A DNA stretch of 64,000 bases from Saccharopolyspora elongata (GCF_004348985.1 NZ_SMKW01000007.1:62001-126000), one strand, 5' to 3'. Shown: positions 44,049 through 53,985, counted from the first letter of the stretch. The notes: generated by a model from the letters alone, not told the origin. Made by a program: numbers and translations.

Positions 44049-45896
44049 TCATGCTGTCACGTCGACGGGCTGCGCCGTCGGCGGCGCGAACACGCTGGCA
44101 CCGCGATCGGCCCGCCCCACGGCCTGCCGGAACGCCGCGAACAGCTCCCGGCCGGTGCCGTACTGCGCCCCGGGCGCGGCCGGGGCGTTGTCGCGCGCGG
44201 CGAGTTCGTCGTCGGGCACCAGCACCTCCAGGGTGCCGCGGTCGGCGTCGAGCCGGACCACGTCGCCGTCGCGGACGCGGGCCAGCGGCCCACCCGCGCT
44301 GGCCTCCGGGGTCAGCTGGATCGCCGCCGGGATCTTGCCGGAGGCGCCGGACATCCGGCCGTCGGTGACCAGCGCGACCTGGTGGCCGCGGTCCATCAGC
44401 ACGCCCAGCGCGGGCGTCAGCCCGTGCAGCTCCGGCATCCCGTTGGCCTGCGGACCCTGGTTGCGGATCACCACCACGACGTCGTGGTCCAGCTCGCCGG
44501 CCTGGAACGCGGCCGTGAAGCCGTGCTGGTCGTCGAAGACCCGGGCCGGGGCGGTGACGGCGCGGTGTTCCGCGCTGACCGCGGAAACCTTGATCACCGA
44601 CCGCCCGAGGTTGCCGTCGAGCACCCGCAGCCCGCCGTCGGGGGCGAACGGCTCGTCGACGCCGCGCAGCACGTCCGGGTCCAGGCTCTTCGCGGGCGCG
44701 TCCCGCCAGACGAGCTCGCCGTCCTCCAGGAACGGCTGCTGCCGGTAGCGGTCAAGCCCGGGGCCGGCGACCGTCTTGACGTCGGGGTGCAGCAGGCCGG
44801 CGTCGAGCAGCTCGCCGACGAGCGTCTGCACGCCTCCGGCGGCGGCGAAGTGGTTGATGTCGGCCGAACCGTTGGGGTAGACCTTCGCCAGCGACGGCAC
44901 GACGGCGGACAGGTCGGAGAAGTCGTCCCAGGTCAGCTCGATGCCGGCCGCGGCGGCGATGGCCACCAGGTGCAGCGTGTGGTTGGTCGAACCGCCGGTG
45001 GCCAGCAGCGCGACGACACCGTTGACGATGGCCCGCTCGTCGATGATCTCGCCGATCGGCGCGCGGTCGGCGTCGCGGCCGAGCTGCACGACGCGGCGGG
45101 CGGCCTCCTCGGTGAGCGCCTTGCGCAGCGGGGTGCCCGGCGGCACGAAGCTCGACCCCGGCAGGTGCAGGCCCATGACCTCGACGACGAGCTGGTTGGA
45201 GTTGGCGGTGCCGTAGAACGTGCAGGTCCCGGGCGAGTGGTACGACGCCGACTCCGCTTCCAGCAGGTCCTCGCGGCTGGCCTTGCCCTCGGCGAACAGC
45301 TGCCGGATGCGGCTCTTCTCCCCGTTGGGCAGCCCGGAGGGCATCGGCCCGGCGGGCACCAACACGGTCGGCAGGTGGCCGAACGACAGCGCGCCGATGA
45401 GCAGGCCCGGCACGATCTTGTCGCACACCCCGAGCAGCAGGGCGCCGTCGAACATCTCGTGGGAGAGCGCGACGCCGGTGGCCATCGCGATGACGTCGCG
45501 GGAGAACAGCGACAGCTCCATGCCGGTGCGGCCCTGGGTGATGCCGTCGCACATGGCGGGCACACCGCCCGCGAACTGCGCCACGCCGCCGGCGTCGCGG
45601 ACCGCGTCCTTCAGCCACGCCGGGTATTCGGCGTACGGCTGGTGCGCGGAGAGCATGTCGTTGTAGGCGGAAACGATCGCGATGCCGGGCTTGACCGCTC
45701 CGCGCACCGCGAGCCGGTCCGGGCCGCTGCACGCGGCGAAGCCGTGCGCGAGGTTGCTGCAGGGCAGCTCGGTGCGGGCCGGACCGACGGCCCCGGCCGC
45801 GCGGATGCGCTCCAGGTACGCGGCGCGGGACGCGGAGCTGCGGTCCGCGATCCGCTGGGTGACCTGTTCGACGACGTGCTGCATTGGCGGCGCCAT
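44049..45896 (-). CDS. edd: Phosphogluconate dehydratase
   Basis: The protein has 615 residues, an IlvD/Edd-family iron-sulfur dehydratase. Cluster cysteines are seen in [23 protein letters not shown] and [22 protein letters not shown] and [16 protein letters not shown] are Edd-type blocks. It converts 6-phosphogluconate to KDPG. ATG 45896 has GGAGG 6 bases upstream; ATG 45884 is a less likely start. It is the first gene of edd-eda. A 35-bp element shared with another promoter lies 74 bases upstream. Confidence 0.95.
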   Translation of the reverse strand: MAPPMQHVVEQVTQRIADRSSASRAAYLERIRAAGAVGPARTELPCSNLAHGFAACSGPDRLAVRGAVKPGIAIVSAYNDMLSAHQPYAEYPAWLKDAVRDAGGVAQFAGGVPAMCDGITQGRTGMELSLFSRDVIAMATGVALSHEMFDGALLLGVCDKIVPGLLIGALSFGHLPTVLVPAGPMPSGLPNGEKSRIRQLFAEGKASREDLLEAESASYHSPGTCTFYGTANSNQLVVEVMGLHLPGSSFVPPGTPLRKALTEEAARRVVQLGRDADRAPIGEIIDERAIVNGVVALLATGGSTNHTLHLVAIAAAAGIELTWDDFSDLSAVVPSLAKVYPNGSADINHFAAAGGVQTLVGELLDAGLLHPDVKTVAGPGLDRYRQQPFLEDGELVWRDAPAKSLDPDVLRGVDEPFAPDGGLRVLDGNLGRSVIKVSAVSAEHRAVTAPARVFDDQHGFTAAFQAGELDHDVVVVIRNQGPQANGMPELHGLTPALGVLMDRGHQVALVTDGRMSGASGKIPAAIQLTPEASAGGPLARVRDGDVVRLDADRGTLEVLVPDDELAARDNAPAAPGAQYGTGRELFAAFRQAVGRADRGASVFAPPTAQPVDVTA

Positions 45897-45969
45897 TGAT
45901 CGCCTCCGGAAGAATTGCGAAATGCGGGGCGGCGACGACGGTGGCGCCTCATGACGGCCATCACACTAA

Positions 45970-46004
45970 CGGGTGTGGCCTGCATTTCACAATCGATACA
46001 GCTT
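45970..46004. repeat. 35-bp element upstream of edd (copy 1)
   Basis: It matches 51559-51593 at 31 of 35 positions in the same orientation; the last 24 bases (TGCATTTCAC and onward) differ at one. It ends 74 bases upstream of the edd start codon on the edd side and lies between edd and the MFS gene. Possible operator or recombined duplicate. Confidence 0.7.
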
Positions 46005-46031
46005 GTTCACCTGCGGCGACCTCGACGACTC

Positions 46032-47543
46032 CTAGCCGGCTCGGCGCCGTTGGACGCTCCACACCCCGACCGCGGCCGCGGCGAGGATCACGGCTCCGAT
46101 AGCGGTGCTGACGTGCAATGCATCGGTCCACGCCTGGCGGGCTTGGTCGAGCAGCTCAGTGCCCTGCTCCCCGGGTAACCGGGCGGCCAGCCCGACCGCA
46201 GCGCCGATGCCACCGCGGGCGGCTTCGGCGGCTTCCGGTGCCACCGAGCCGGGGATCGCCCCGCCCAACCCGGCGCGGTAAACGGCGGTGCAGATGCTGC
46301 CGAGCACGGTGACCCCGAGCGCCAGCCCGAGCTCGCCGCAGGTTTCCTGGAGCGCGGTGGCCGAACCGGCGCGCTCCGGCGGCGCCGCGCCGACGATCGC
46401 GTCCGTGCTCGAGATCATCACCGGAACCACTCCGACGCGGAGCACGATCGTGCCGGTGACCAGGACCGCGAGCGCGGCCGGGCCGTCGGCCTGGGTGAGC
46501 GCGCCGGTTCCGGCGGCGGCGATGACGAGGCCGGTGGTCAGCAGGACCGATGGCCGGAACCGGCGGGCGAAGGTGGCGGAGCAGGCGGACAGCGCGATTC
46601 CGGCCACTGTGGACGGAAGCAGCCAGAGCGCGGCCTCCAGCGGTGGCAGCGCGAGCACGCCCTGCAGGTGCTGGGCGAGGACGAAAGTGGTGCCGGCGTT
46701 GGTGAAAACGGTGAGCGTCACCGCGACCAGCGGAACGGCGAACGCGCGGTCGGCCAGCAATCCCAGGTCGAGCATCGGATGTGCCGACCGGCCTTGGCGG
46801 CGGATGAAGGCGTAACCGAGCACCAGCCCGCCGACGATCGCGAGTCCCGGCACCAGCTGCTCGTTTCCGGCCGACAGCTCCTTGAGCCCGTGGACGAGGA
46901 CCAGCACGGCACCTGCCGACAGCAGTGCGCTGGCGAAGTCCGGGCGGCCGCCGGCGCGGTCGCGGTGGGCGGGGAGCAGGAACGGGCCGATGATCAGCAG
47001 CAGCGCCATCACCGGGATGCCCAGCAGGAAAACCGAGCCCCAGTCGGCGAATTCCAGCACCAGCCCGCCGGCGACCGGGCCGAGCACGTTGCCCGCGGTG
47101 AAGCTGGTGACCCACCAGCCGATCGCGACCGTGCGCTGCTCGGGCAGCGGGAACATGGCGCGCAGCAGCGCGAGGGTCGCCGGCATCAAGGTCGCGCCGA
47201 CCGCGCCGAGCAGCGCCCGCGCCAGGACCAGCACCTCGGCGCTGGGGGCGAACGCGGCGAGCAGCGAGGCCGCGCCGAAGGCCACGGCGCCCGTGAGCAG
47301 CAAGCGGCGGTGCCCGATCCGATCGCCGAGCGATCCCATCGAGATCAGCAGCGCGGCCATGACGAATCCGTAGACGTCGACGATCCACAGCAATTGCGGC
47401 CCGGTGGCGGTGAGGTCGGCGCTCAGCGTCGGCAACGCCAGGTGCAGCGCGGAGTTGTTGATGGCCACCAGGGCGGTCGGCAGGGCGAGTACGGCCAGCC
47501 CCGCCCACTCCCGCCGCCCGGCTGCCCGTCTCGGCTGATCCAT
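46032..47543 (-). CDS. DHA2-type MFS drug exporter
   Basis: The protein has 503 residues with 14 predicted membrane helices. Motif A between helices 2 and 3 reads SLGDRIGHRRLL, and the antiporter motif C region is WVTSFTAGNVLGPVAGG in helix 5. This is the QacA/SmvA branch of proton-coupled multidrug exporters. ATG 47543 is the start. It is divergent from the questin-oxidase-like gene and close to a LuxR regulator, consistent with a small natural-product or resistance cluster, which is inference. Confidence 0.87.
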   Translation of the reverse strand: MDQPRRAAGRREWAGLAVLALPTALVAINNSALHLALPTLSADLTATGPQLLWIVDVYGFVMAALLISMGSLGDRIGHRRLLLTGAVAFGAASLLAAFAPSAEVLVLARALLGAVGATLMPATLALLRAMFPLPEQRTVAIGWWVTSFTAGNVLGPVAGGLVLEFADWGSVFLLGIPVMALLLIIGPFLLPAHRDRAGGRPDFASALLSAGAVLVLVHGLKELSAGNEQLVPGLAIVGGLVLGYAFIRRQGRSAHPMLDLGLLADRAFAVPLVAVTLTVFTNAGTTFVLAQHLQGVLALPPLEAALWLLPSTVAGIALSACSATFARRFRPSVLLTTGLVIAAAGTGALTQADGPAALAVLVTGTIVLRVGVVPVMISSTDAIVGAAPPERAGSATALQETCGELGLALGVTVLGSICTAVYRAGLGGAIPGSVAPEAAEAARGGIGAAVGLAARLPGEQGTELLDQARQAWTDALHVSTAIGAVILAAAAVGVWSVQRRRAG

Positions 47544-47715
47544 GGGCCTGCACGCTAGGAAGCGCGGCCGGTCGAGCGCCTCTGCCGACCGACCGGGATG
47601 CGCGGGCCGGCGAAACCAGGTCGCTTGACAGAGGCAGTCGTGCGACGCGCATCCATAGCGTTGGCGGCGTCGGATCGAATGCCGGACCGCGACGGGACGG
47701 CGCAGCGGAAGGCTC

Positions 47716-48840
47716 GTGGACGTGGACCGATACGCGGACATCCTCAACAGCGCGCTGGAGCGCGTGGCCGACCTCGGTTTCGAGCGCACCGGCGGTGAGC
47801 TGGCGAACCACGCGCCGATGGGGGCCGAGGCGATCGCCGTGCTCGGCTACTTCGACGAGGTCGCCCCGTGGATCGAGCGGTACCGCACGGGGCAGGAGCA
47901 CTACGACCCGCCGGAGGGCTCGAACCGGATCGATGCGGCGGACGAGTCGTCGTGGCGATCGGCGCTGGGGTCGTTCGGGCAGGTGGGGGACTGGGAGCAG
48001 CTGTTCCGGCGGGAGCTGGCCGACGAACCGTGGCGCGCGGTGCTCGCCCGGTGGTGGCCGAGGCTGACCCCGGGGATCTTCGCCGGGATGACCCACGGCG
48101 TGATCCGCACCGCGCACGCCGTGCGCGGGCTGGCGTCCGTGGACGAGCCGAGCAGCCTGCAGCTGGACGAGCTCGCGCGGGGCATGGCCTACTGGGCGGC
48201 CCGCTTCGTGCACCTGCCGGGGCGTGTCGGCTTCGACGGCACGGCGGCGTTGTCCGACGCCATCGCGACCCTTCCGCGGCGTGGCCTGCCGGAGGCGCGC
48301 AACGTCGAGGAGTTCCAACGCGCCTGGGCCCGGATGGACCAGATCCCCGGATACGACGCGGCGTTGCGCGCCCCGGCGTCGGCCGATCCGCAGCGGCTGC
48401 TGAGCGAGATGACCGCTGAGTTCGCGGGGGTCTTCCTCGCCCACCCCGACTTCGTCCCGGCGCCCGCGCTGGTCCACGCCGTCACCGCTCCGGCCGCGGT
48501 CCGGCTCGTCCTGCCGCACCTCCCGGCGGAGCAGCACCTGCCGTCGGTGGGCGAGCTGTGGAAGATGCAGGCAGCCCTGCTGACCACGTTTTCCGTCGGG
48601 CGCAACGAGAGGGAGGCTTCGCGGACGCTGGCCGCCGAGGTCGAGACGCCCGGTTTCGGCGAACTCGCGGCCAGGGCGGTCGAGCACGGCGACGAGCACG
48701 TCATCAAGTTCACCGAGGCATGCATGCGAGAAAACGCGTTGCGGCCCGATGACCGCTATGCCGCGGCCGCCGCTTCTGCACTGCAGCGCACGCCGCGCGG
48801 AGCCGGAGTCACCGCTCGTCGAATCGTCACGGGCAACTGA
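47716..48840 (+). CDS. Questin oxidase-family protein (DUF4243)
   Basis: The protein has 374 residues. The conserved pattern of the fungal questin oxidase (GedK) family is visible: GELANHAPMGAEAIAVLG with a His, then WRAVLARWWPRLTPGIFAGMTHGVIRTAHAVRGL, and later ALVHAVTAPAAVRLVLPHL. The fungal enzyme is an unusual Baeyer-Villiger-type oxygenase without known cofactor; bacterial homologues are uncharacterised. GTG 47716 follows GGAAGG. It stands between an efflux pump and a LuxR regulator. Confidence 0.75.
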   Translation: MDVDRYADILNSALERVADLGFERTGGELANHAPMGAEAIAVLGYFDEVAPWIERYRTGQEHYDPPEGSNRIDAADESSWRSALGSFGQVGDWEQLFRRELADEPWRAVLARWWPRLTPGIFAGMTHGVIRTAHAVRGLASVDEPSSLQLDELARGMAYWAARFVHLPGRVGFDGTAALSDAIATLPRRGLPEARNVEEFQRAWARMDQIPGYDAALRAPASADPQRLLSEMTAEFAGVFLAHPDFVPAPALVHAVTAPAAVRLVLPHLPAEQHLPSVGELWKMQAALLTTFSVGRNEREASRTLAAEVETPGFGELAARAVEHGDEHVIKFTEACMRENALRPDDRYAAAAASALQRTPRGAGVTARRIVTGN

Positions 48841-48850
48841 CGGTCCGGGC

Positions 48851-48856
48851 TAGCCT
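48851..48856 (+). promoter_or_regulatory. Probable -10 box of a leaderless promoter
   Basis: TAGCCT ends 6 bases before ATG 48863. The box starts only 10 bases after the stop of the preceding gene. Confidence 0.45.
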
Positions 48857-48862
48857 GCGAAC

Positions 48863-51529
48863 ATGATCGTGGGACGAGCGGACGAGCTGGCTCGCATCGA
48901 CGAGCTGCTGGTCGCCGCCCGGGCCGGCCGCGGCGGCGCCCTGGTGATCAGGGGCGAGGCGGGCATCGGCAAGACAGCGCTGCTCACCCATGCCGATACC
49001 GGCGGCATGCAGGTGCTGCGCATCGCTTGCGTGGACGGCGAAGCCGAGCTGCCGCACGCCGGGCTGCACCTGCTGTTGCGGGGCCAGCGCACGGATGAGC
49101 TGCCCGCCGAGCAAGCCGGCGCGCTGCGCAGCGCCTTCGGGCTGGAACCAGCGCGCGATCCCGATCGCTTCCTGGTGGGAATGGCGGTGCTGACCCTGCT
49201 GGGGCGGCTGGCGGCGCATCGCCCTTTGTTGTGCGTGATCGACGACGCCCACTGGCTCGATGGCGCTTCCGCGGAGGCGCTGCTGTTCGCCGCCCGCCGA
49301 TTGGACGGCGAACGCGTCGCCGTGCTGTTCGCGGCCCGCGACTCCTTCGCTCCGGACTTCCCGGCCCCGGGCGTGCCCGAGCTGCGGCTCGGAGGGCTGG
49401 ACGAGGCGGCGGCCGCCGACCTGCTCGCCGCCGACCTGCCCGGCCTCGCCCGCGCCGCGATCCTGCGCGAAGCCCGGGGAAATCCGTTGGCGCTGCTGGA
49501 AATCCGGCGCACGGGCCTGGGCTACGACCCGGGTGCGCCGCCGCTGCGACATCCGGTCCAGCGCGGCTTCGCCGCCCGGCTCGCCGAGCTGCCGCCCCGC
49601 ACGCGGACCCTGCTGCTGATCGCGGCCGCCGCCGACGCCGGTGAGGCCGAAGCGGTGCTCGACGCGGCGAGCCGACTCGATTCGTCCATAGTGGATCTCG
49701 CGTCCGCCGAGAACGCCGGGCTGATCAGGCTTTCCGGCGGGGTGTTCGTCTTCGGCCACCCGTTGCTCCAGGCCACCGCCTACCAGAGCGCCGAGCTGGT
49801 CCAGCGGCTCGCGGCGCACCGAGCCCTCGCCGCCGCCTTCGCCGATCGGGCGGATCCGGGCCGCCGGGCCTGGCACCTGGCCGCCGCCACCCTCGAACCG
49901 GACGAGGACATCGCGGCGGAGCTCCAACGGATCGCGGCCGACGTGCGCGGATGCGGTGGCTACGCGGTGGCCGCCGAGCTCCACCGGCGATCCGCCGCGC
50001 TGACGCCCGATCCGCGTCGGCGGGGCCGTCGGCTGCTCGCGGCGGCGCGGGCAGCGGCCAACGCGGGCCGGCTCCAGCTGGCGTCCGGCCTGGTGGAGGA
50101 GACCGGCAGGTTCCTCACCGACCCCGTCGATCTGGCCGAGGCGGTCGACGTGGCCGCAGTACTTGCCCACGAACAGGGCCGCCGCCCGTACCGCGAGCTG
50201 GTCGATGCGGCGGCCGACATCGCGGCACGGGCCCCGGAGCTGGCCGGGCGCCTGCTGTTCCGCGCCGCCAAGAACGCCTGGGAATCCGGTGATCTGGCTG
50301 CCGTCGTCGACGCCGCGGGCAGCGCGGACGCGCTCGGCCGGAGCAATTCCGCGCTGGTCGGCGCGTTGGCCCGGACGGCGACCGGGTTCGGCAGGCTCAC
50401 CACCGGCGGAGCCGTGGACGGGATGGCCGCGCTGCGGGAGATGCGCACCGAGCTCGGGGTGATGTCCGGTTCCCTGCGCAAGCGCGCGGTCATCGTGTGG
50501 TCGCACGTGCTGCTCGGGGACTTCCGCACCGCGCGCGAGCTCGCCACCGCGTTGGAGACCGGCTGCCGGACGGACGGCGCGATCGGGCTGCTGCCCAACG
50601 TGCTGGCGCTCTCGGCGATGGCCAACCTGCAGCTCGGGGATCTCCAGGAGGTGCGGAACAGCAGCGGCGAGGGGCTTCGGCTGGCCGAGGAGATGGGGCA
50701 GACCGAGGTCGCGAGCACGCTGGCGGTCGTCCTCGCGCACCTGGCGGCGCTGGAAGGGGACGACGTCCGGTGCCGGGAACTGCTCGACGTCGCGTTGCGC
50801 GACGGCGCGCCGGCGGCCGCGATCCGGGCGACCCGCGCGCTGGCCCTCGCCGATCTCGCGGCGGGCCGACCGGAGTCCGTCCTGGACCGAGCGGATGACA
50901 TCGCCGCCGGCTTGACCAGGATGGATGCCCGCAACGGCCTGCCCGAACTGATCGAAGCGGCAGCGCGGGTCGGGCAACCGGAACGTGCGCAGGGCCCCTG
51001 CGACTGGTACTCGGACTGGGCGGCCAACCTCGGGCGTCCCTGGGCCGAGGCGGTCGCCCTGCGCTGCCGGGCCCTGCTCAGCGAGGGCGACGTCGCCGAA
51101 CGGCAGTACGCGGCAGCCGTGCACCTGCACCGGGAGGGCGACGAGTTGCCGTTCGAGCGAGCCCGCACCGAACTGCTCTACGGCGAGTGGCTGCGCCGCC
51201 GGCACCGCCGCACCGACTCCCGGCCGCACCTCCGCTCGGCCCTGGACACCTTCGACCGCCTCGGCACCCGGCCGTGGGCGGAGCGCGCCCGCGACGAACT
51301 GCGCGCCTCCGGCGAAAGCCGCGGCGCGTCGGCCGACCCCGCGGCCCGCCTCACCCCGCAGGAACGCCAGGTCGCCCGCCTGGCCGCGACGGGCCTGACC
51401 AACCGGGACATCGCGGCCCGCCTGTTCCTCAGCCCGCGAACGGTCGGCTACCACCTGTCCAACGCCTACCCGAAGCTGGGCGTCGCCTCCCGCCTCGAAC
51501 TCGCCCGCCTCCCCGGCCTTCCCGAATGA
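48863..51529 (+). CDS. Large ATP-binding LuxR-family regulator (LAL/MalT-like)
   Basis: The protein has 888 residues. An N-terminal STAND-type ATPase has Walker A GEAGIGKT (31-38) and Walker B LLCVIDDAHWLDG (about 120-130). A long helical TPR-like middle follows, then a C-terminal LuxR helix-turn-helix (about 830-885): LTPQERQVARLAATGLTNRDIAARLFLS. Such LAL regulators activate secondary-metabolite or sugar operons after ligand binding. No target site can be read. It is the last gene before the second copy of the 35-bp element. Confidence 0.92.
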   Translation: MIVGRADELARIDELLVAARAGRGGALVIRGEAGIGKTALLTHADTGGMQVLRIACVDGEAELPHAGLHLLLRGQRTDELPAEQAGALRSAFGLEPARDPDRFLVGMAVLTLLGRLAAHRPLLCVIDDAHWLDGASAEALLFAARRLDGERVAVLFAARDSFAPDFPAPGVPELRLGGLDEAAAADLLAADLPGLARAAILREARGNPLALLEIRRTGLGYDPGAPPLRHPVQRGFAARLAELPPRTRTLLLIAAAADAGEAEAVLDAASRLDSSIVDLASAENAGLIRLSGGVFVFGHPLLQATAYQSAELVQRLAAHRALAAAFADRADPGRRAWHLAAATLEPDEDIAAELQRIAADVRGCGGYAVAAELHRRSAALTPDPRRRGRRLLAAARAAANAGRLQLASGLVEETGRFLTDPVDLAEAVDVAAVLAHEQGRRPYRELVDAAADIAARAPELAGRLLFRAAKNAWESGDLAAVVDAAGSADALGRSNSALVGALARTATGFGRLTTGGAVDGMAALREMRTELGVMSGSLRKRAVIVWSHVLLGDFRTARELATALETGCRTDGAIGLLPNVLALSAMANLQLGDLQEVRNSSGEGLRLAEEMGQTEVASTLAVVLAHLAALEGDDVRCRELLDVALRDGAPAAAIRATRALALADLAAGRPESVLDRADDIAAGLTRMDARNGLPELIEAAARVGQPERAQGPCDWYSDWAANLGRPWAEAVALRCRALLSEGDVAERQYAAAVHLHREGDELPFERARTELLYGEWLRRRHRRTDSRPHLRSALDTFDRLGTRPWAERARDELRASGESRGASADPAARLTPQERQVARLAATGLTNRDIAARLFLSPRTVGYHLSNAYPKLGVASRLELARLPGLPE

Positions 51530-51558
51530 CTGCGGTGCTCGTGATGACGATCACGCCG

Positions 51559-51593
51559 CGGATGTGGTGTGCATTTCACGATCGATACAGCTT
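51559..51593. repeat. 35-bp element (copy 2) upstream of the truncated binding protein
   Basis: Same orientation as copy 1 at 45970-46004, 31 of 35 identical. It ends 77 bases before ATG 51670. Together the copies flank the 5.5-kb block with the efflux pump, questin-oxidase-like and LuxR genes. Confidence 0.7.
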
Positions 51594-51669
51594 CCCGGAA
51601 ATCCGGCCACGAGCACCCCGCCGCGTGCGGGATCATGGGTGGGGGAGTCGAGGAGTGAGGAGCGGGCCC

Positions 51670-52284
51670 ATGCGGATTCGCGTGCTCGCCGCGGTGGTCG
51701 CCGCGGCCGCGGTGCTGTCGGGCTGCGGGCAGGACGTGCCGGTCGAGCCGAACGCACTGCCCGGGCCGAAGCCGCCCGCCCCGACCACGGCGCCGACGAG
51801 CCAGGCCCCGTCGGCCGGCAACTCGGTCGAACTCGACACCTCCCCGACCCTCGCGCGGATCAAGCAGCGGCGCTTGCTCCTGGTCGGTGTGCGGGACGAC
51901 GCGCCCCAGTTCGCCACCCGGGACGGGGCGGGCGAATACCGGGGATTCGACGTCGAAATGGCCCGCGACCTGGCGAAACGCATCGGCCTTGACCCGACGC
52001 AGGTGCAGTTCCGGCGGCTGCCGTCGACCCTGCTGCTCGACGGCGTGGCCGCGGGCAACGTGGACGTCCTGTTCGGCGGGACCGCCGACAACCCGCAGCT
52101 GGCCCAGGTCGGGCCGTACGTGATCACCGGCAGCGAACGCTACCTCGTGGTCAAGTCCGACGACCGTAAGCTGGTCGAGGAGCTGCAGCGGATGCTCGAC
52201 GAGGCGGTCGCGGACGGCAGTTGGCAACGCGCCTACGACGCGACCCTCGGCGCGGCCGGGATCCAGGCCCGGCCGGGCTCGTGA
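51670..52284 (+). CDS. Solute-binding lipoprotein lacking lobe II (GluB paralogue)
   Basis: The protein has 204 residues. The signal peptide ends in the lipobox VLSGC (Cys19), and a Pro/Thr-rich linker follows. Then comes lobe I of family-3 amino-acid binding proteins: LARIKQRRLLLVGVRDDAPQ, YRGFDVEMARDLAKR and VGPYVITGSERYLVVKSDD. At the point where lobe II should begin, the chain jumps straight to the terminal helix LVEELQRMLDEAVADGSWQR and YDATLG. GluB in this window, otherwise alignable end to end, has about 95 more residues here. The frame is intact, so this is either a decayed paralogue from an in-frame deletion or a new one-lobe protein. No permease is next to it. Confidence 0.82.
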   Translation: MRIRVLAAVVAAAAVLSGCGQDVPVEPNALPGPKPPAPTTAPTSQAPSAGNSVELDTSPTLARIKQRRLLLVGVRDDAPQFATRDGAGEYRGFDVEMARDLAKRIGLDPTQVQFRRLPSTLLLDGVAAGNVDVLFGGTADNPQLAQVGPYVITGSERYLVVKSDDRKLVEELQRMLDEAVADGSWQRAYDATLGAAGIQARPGS

Positions 52285-52493
52285 CAGGGATTCCCGAAGT
52301 GCGCTGACCACCACGACGCGACCGGGTTCGGGGACGAGGCCCCGGAGCCGCCTGCTCTCCGGAAAAGGACGTGCCGATTCGTCGGCGGATGAGCAGACTC
52401 GTAGTCCACACCTCGTGCTCGTTGCCGGGCATGGCCAACGGCGGCCGTGCCCGCGGTCGAGCGCGACCCGACTTCAGTGAGGTGCCCCCAACG

Positions 52494-53978
52494 ATGATCG
52501 ACTCCGCGAGCGCTACGACCGCGGATGCCGGCCGCGAAACGACGCCACCGCGCGCCCCAGTGCTGATAGCCGTGTTGGTGGCCTCGGCGTTCGTGATGAT
52601 CCTCAACGAGACGATCCTGAGCGTCGCGCTGCGCGAGCTCACCATCGATCTCGATGTCACCACCACGACGGTGCAGTGGCTGACCAGCGGCTTCCTGCTG
52701 ACGATGGCCGTGGTCATCCCGACCACGGGCTTCCTGCTCGAACGCTTCACGCCGCGCCAGGTGTTCCTGGCCGCGCTGACGCTGTTCAGCGTGGGCACGC
52801 TGCTCAGCGCGCTCGCCCCGGGCTTCGCGGTCCTGCTGGTCGGGCGCGTCGTGCAGGCGTGCGGCACAGCGGTGATGATCCCGCTGCTGATGACCTCGGT
52901 GATGCGCCTCGTGCCGCCGGAGAAGCGCGGCGCGACGATGGGCACGATCAGCATCGTCATCGCCGTCGCGCCCGCGGTGGGGCCGACGATCGGCGGCGCG
53001 GTGCTGGCCTCGCTGGGCTGGCGCTGGATGTTCTGGATCGTGCTGCCGCTGGCGGTGCTCGCGCTGGTCATGGGCGCGGTCTGGATGCGGTTGGACACCG
53101 AAACGCGGTCGGTGCCGCTGGACCTGCCCTCGGTCGTGCTGTCGGCCATCGGCTTCGGCGGCGTCCTCTACGGGCTGTCCTCCATCGGGGAGTCCAGCGG
53201 TGAGCCGCACCTGGTGGCGCCGTGGATCCCGATCGCGGTCGGCGCCGTCTCGCTCGCGGCGTTCGTGGCGCGCCAGATCCGCCTGCAGCGCGACGACCGG
53301 GCCCTGCTCGACCTGCGCCCGTTCACCAACCGCGCGTTCTTGGTGGCCCTGGTCCTGAGCATCCTGCTGTTCATCTGCCTGCTGGGCGCTGGGGCGATCC
53401 TGCTGCCGATGTACCTGCAGGCGGTCCTGCATGCCAGCACCTTCGTCAGCGGGCTGGCCGTGCTCCCAGGCGGGCTGGTCCTCGGCCTGCTCGGGCGTCC
53501 GGTGGGCCGGCTGTTCGACCGCCTGGGCGCCCGGCCGCTGGTGATCCCCGGCGCGCTGGCCATGGCGTTGTCGCTGTGCCTGTTCGCCGTCCTCGGACCG
53601 GGTTCGCCGGTGATCGCGGTTGTGGGCATCCACATCGTGCTCATGGCCGGGCTCGGGCTGATGATGACTCCGCTGATGACCGAGTCCCTCAGCGTGCTGC
53701 CCGATCACCTCTACTCGCACGGCAGCGCGATCCTGGCCACCCTCCAGCAGGTCGCGGGCGCGTTCGGCATCGCGGTGTTCATCACCATCGCCTCCGTGTC
53801 GACCACCGACCCCTCCGGCGCGCCCGACGCGGTCGGCCTGCGCACGGCGTTCATCGCCGCCGCCTGCATCGGCGTGCTCGCGTTCGTCGCGTCGCTGTTC
53901 CTCCACCGCGCGCCGAAGCCTGCTCCGGCGGATCACGAGGAGGCGCGGGAAGAAAGCCGAGCGGTGTCCAAGTCGTGA
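52494..53978 (+). CDS. DHA2-type MFS drug exporter
   Basis: The protein has 494 residues with 14 membrane helices. It starts APVLIAVLVASAFVMILNET, has the family's MNxT-like helix 1 variant (LNETILSVAL), and motif C-like SIVIAVAPAVGPTIGGAVL in helix 5. This is the EmrB/LfrA branch. ATG 52494 has GAGGTG 9 bases upstream; the open frame to 52371 is not protein-like. It is convergent with a TetR gene and shares a terminator with it; control by that TetR is possible but the operator lies on the other side. Confidence 0.88.
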   Translation: MIDSASATTADAGRETTPPRAPVLIAVLVASAFVMILNETILSVALRELTIDLDVTTTTVQWLTSGFLLTMAVVIPTTGFLLERFTPRQVFLAALTLFSVGTLLSALAPGFAVLLVGRVVQACGTAVMIPLLMTSVMRLVPPEKRGATMGTISIVIAVAPAVGPTIGGAVLASLGWRWMFWIVLPLAVLALVMGAVWMRLDTETRSVPLDLPSVVLSAIGFGGVLYGLSSIGESSGEPHLVAPWIPIAVGAVSLAAFVARQIRLQRDDRALLDLRPFTNRAFLVALVLSILLFICLLGAGAILLPMYLQAVLHASTFVSGLAVLPGGLVLGLLGRPVGRLFDRLGARPLVIPGALAMALSLCLFAVLGPGSPVIAVVGIHIVLMAGLGLMMTPLMTESLSVLPDHLYSHGSAILATLQQVAGAFGIAVFITIASVSTTDPSGAPDAVGLRTAFIAAACIGVLAFVASLFLHRAPKPAPADHEEAREESRAVSKS

Positions 53979-53985
53979 CGCTCGC

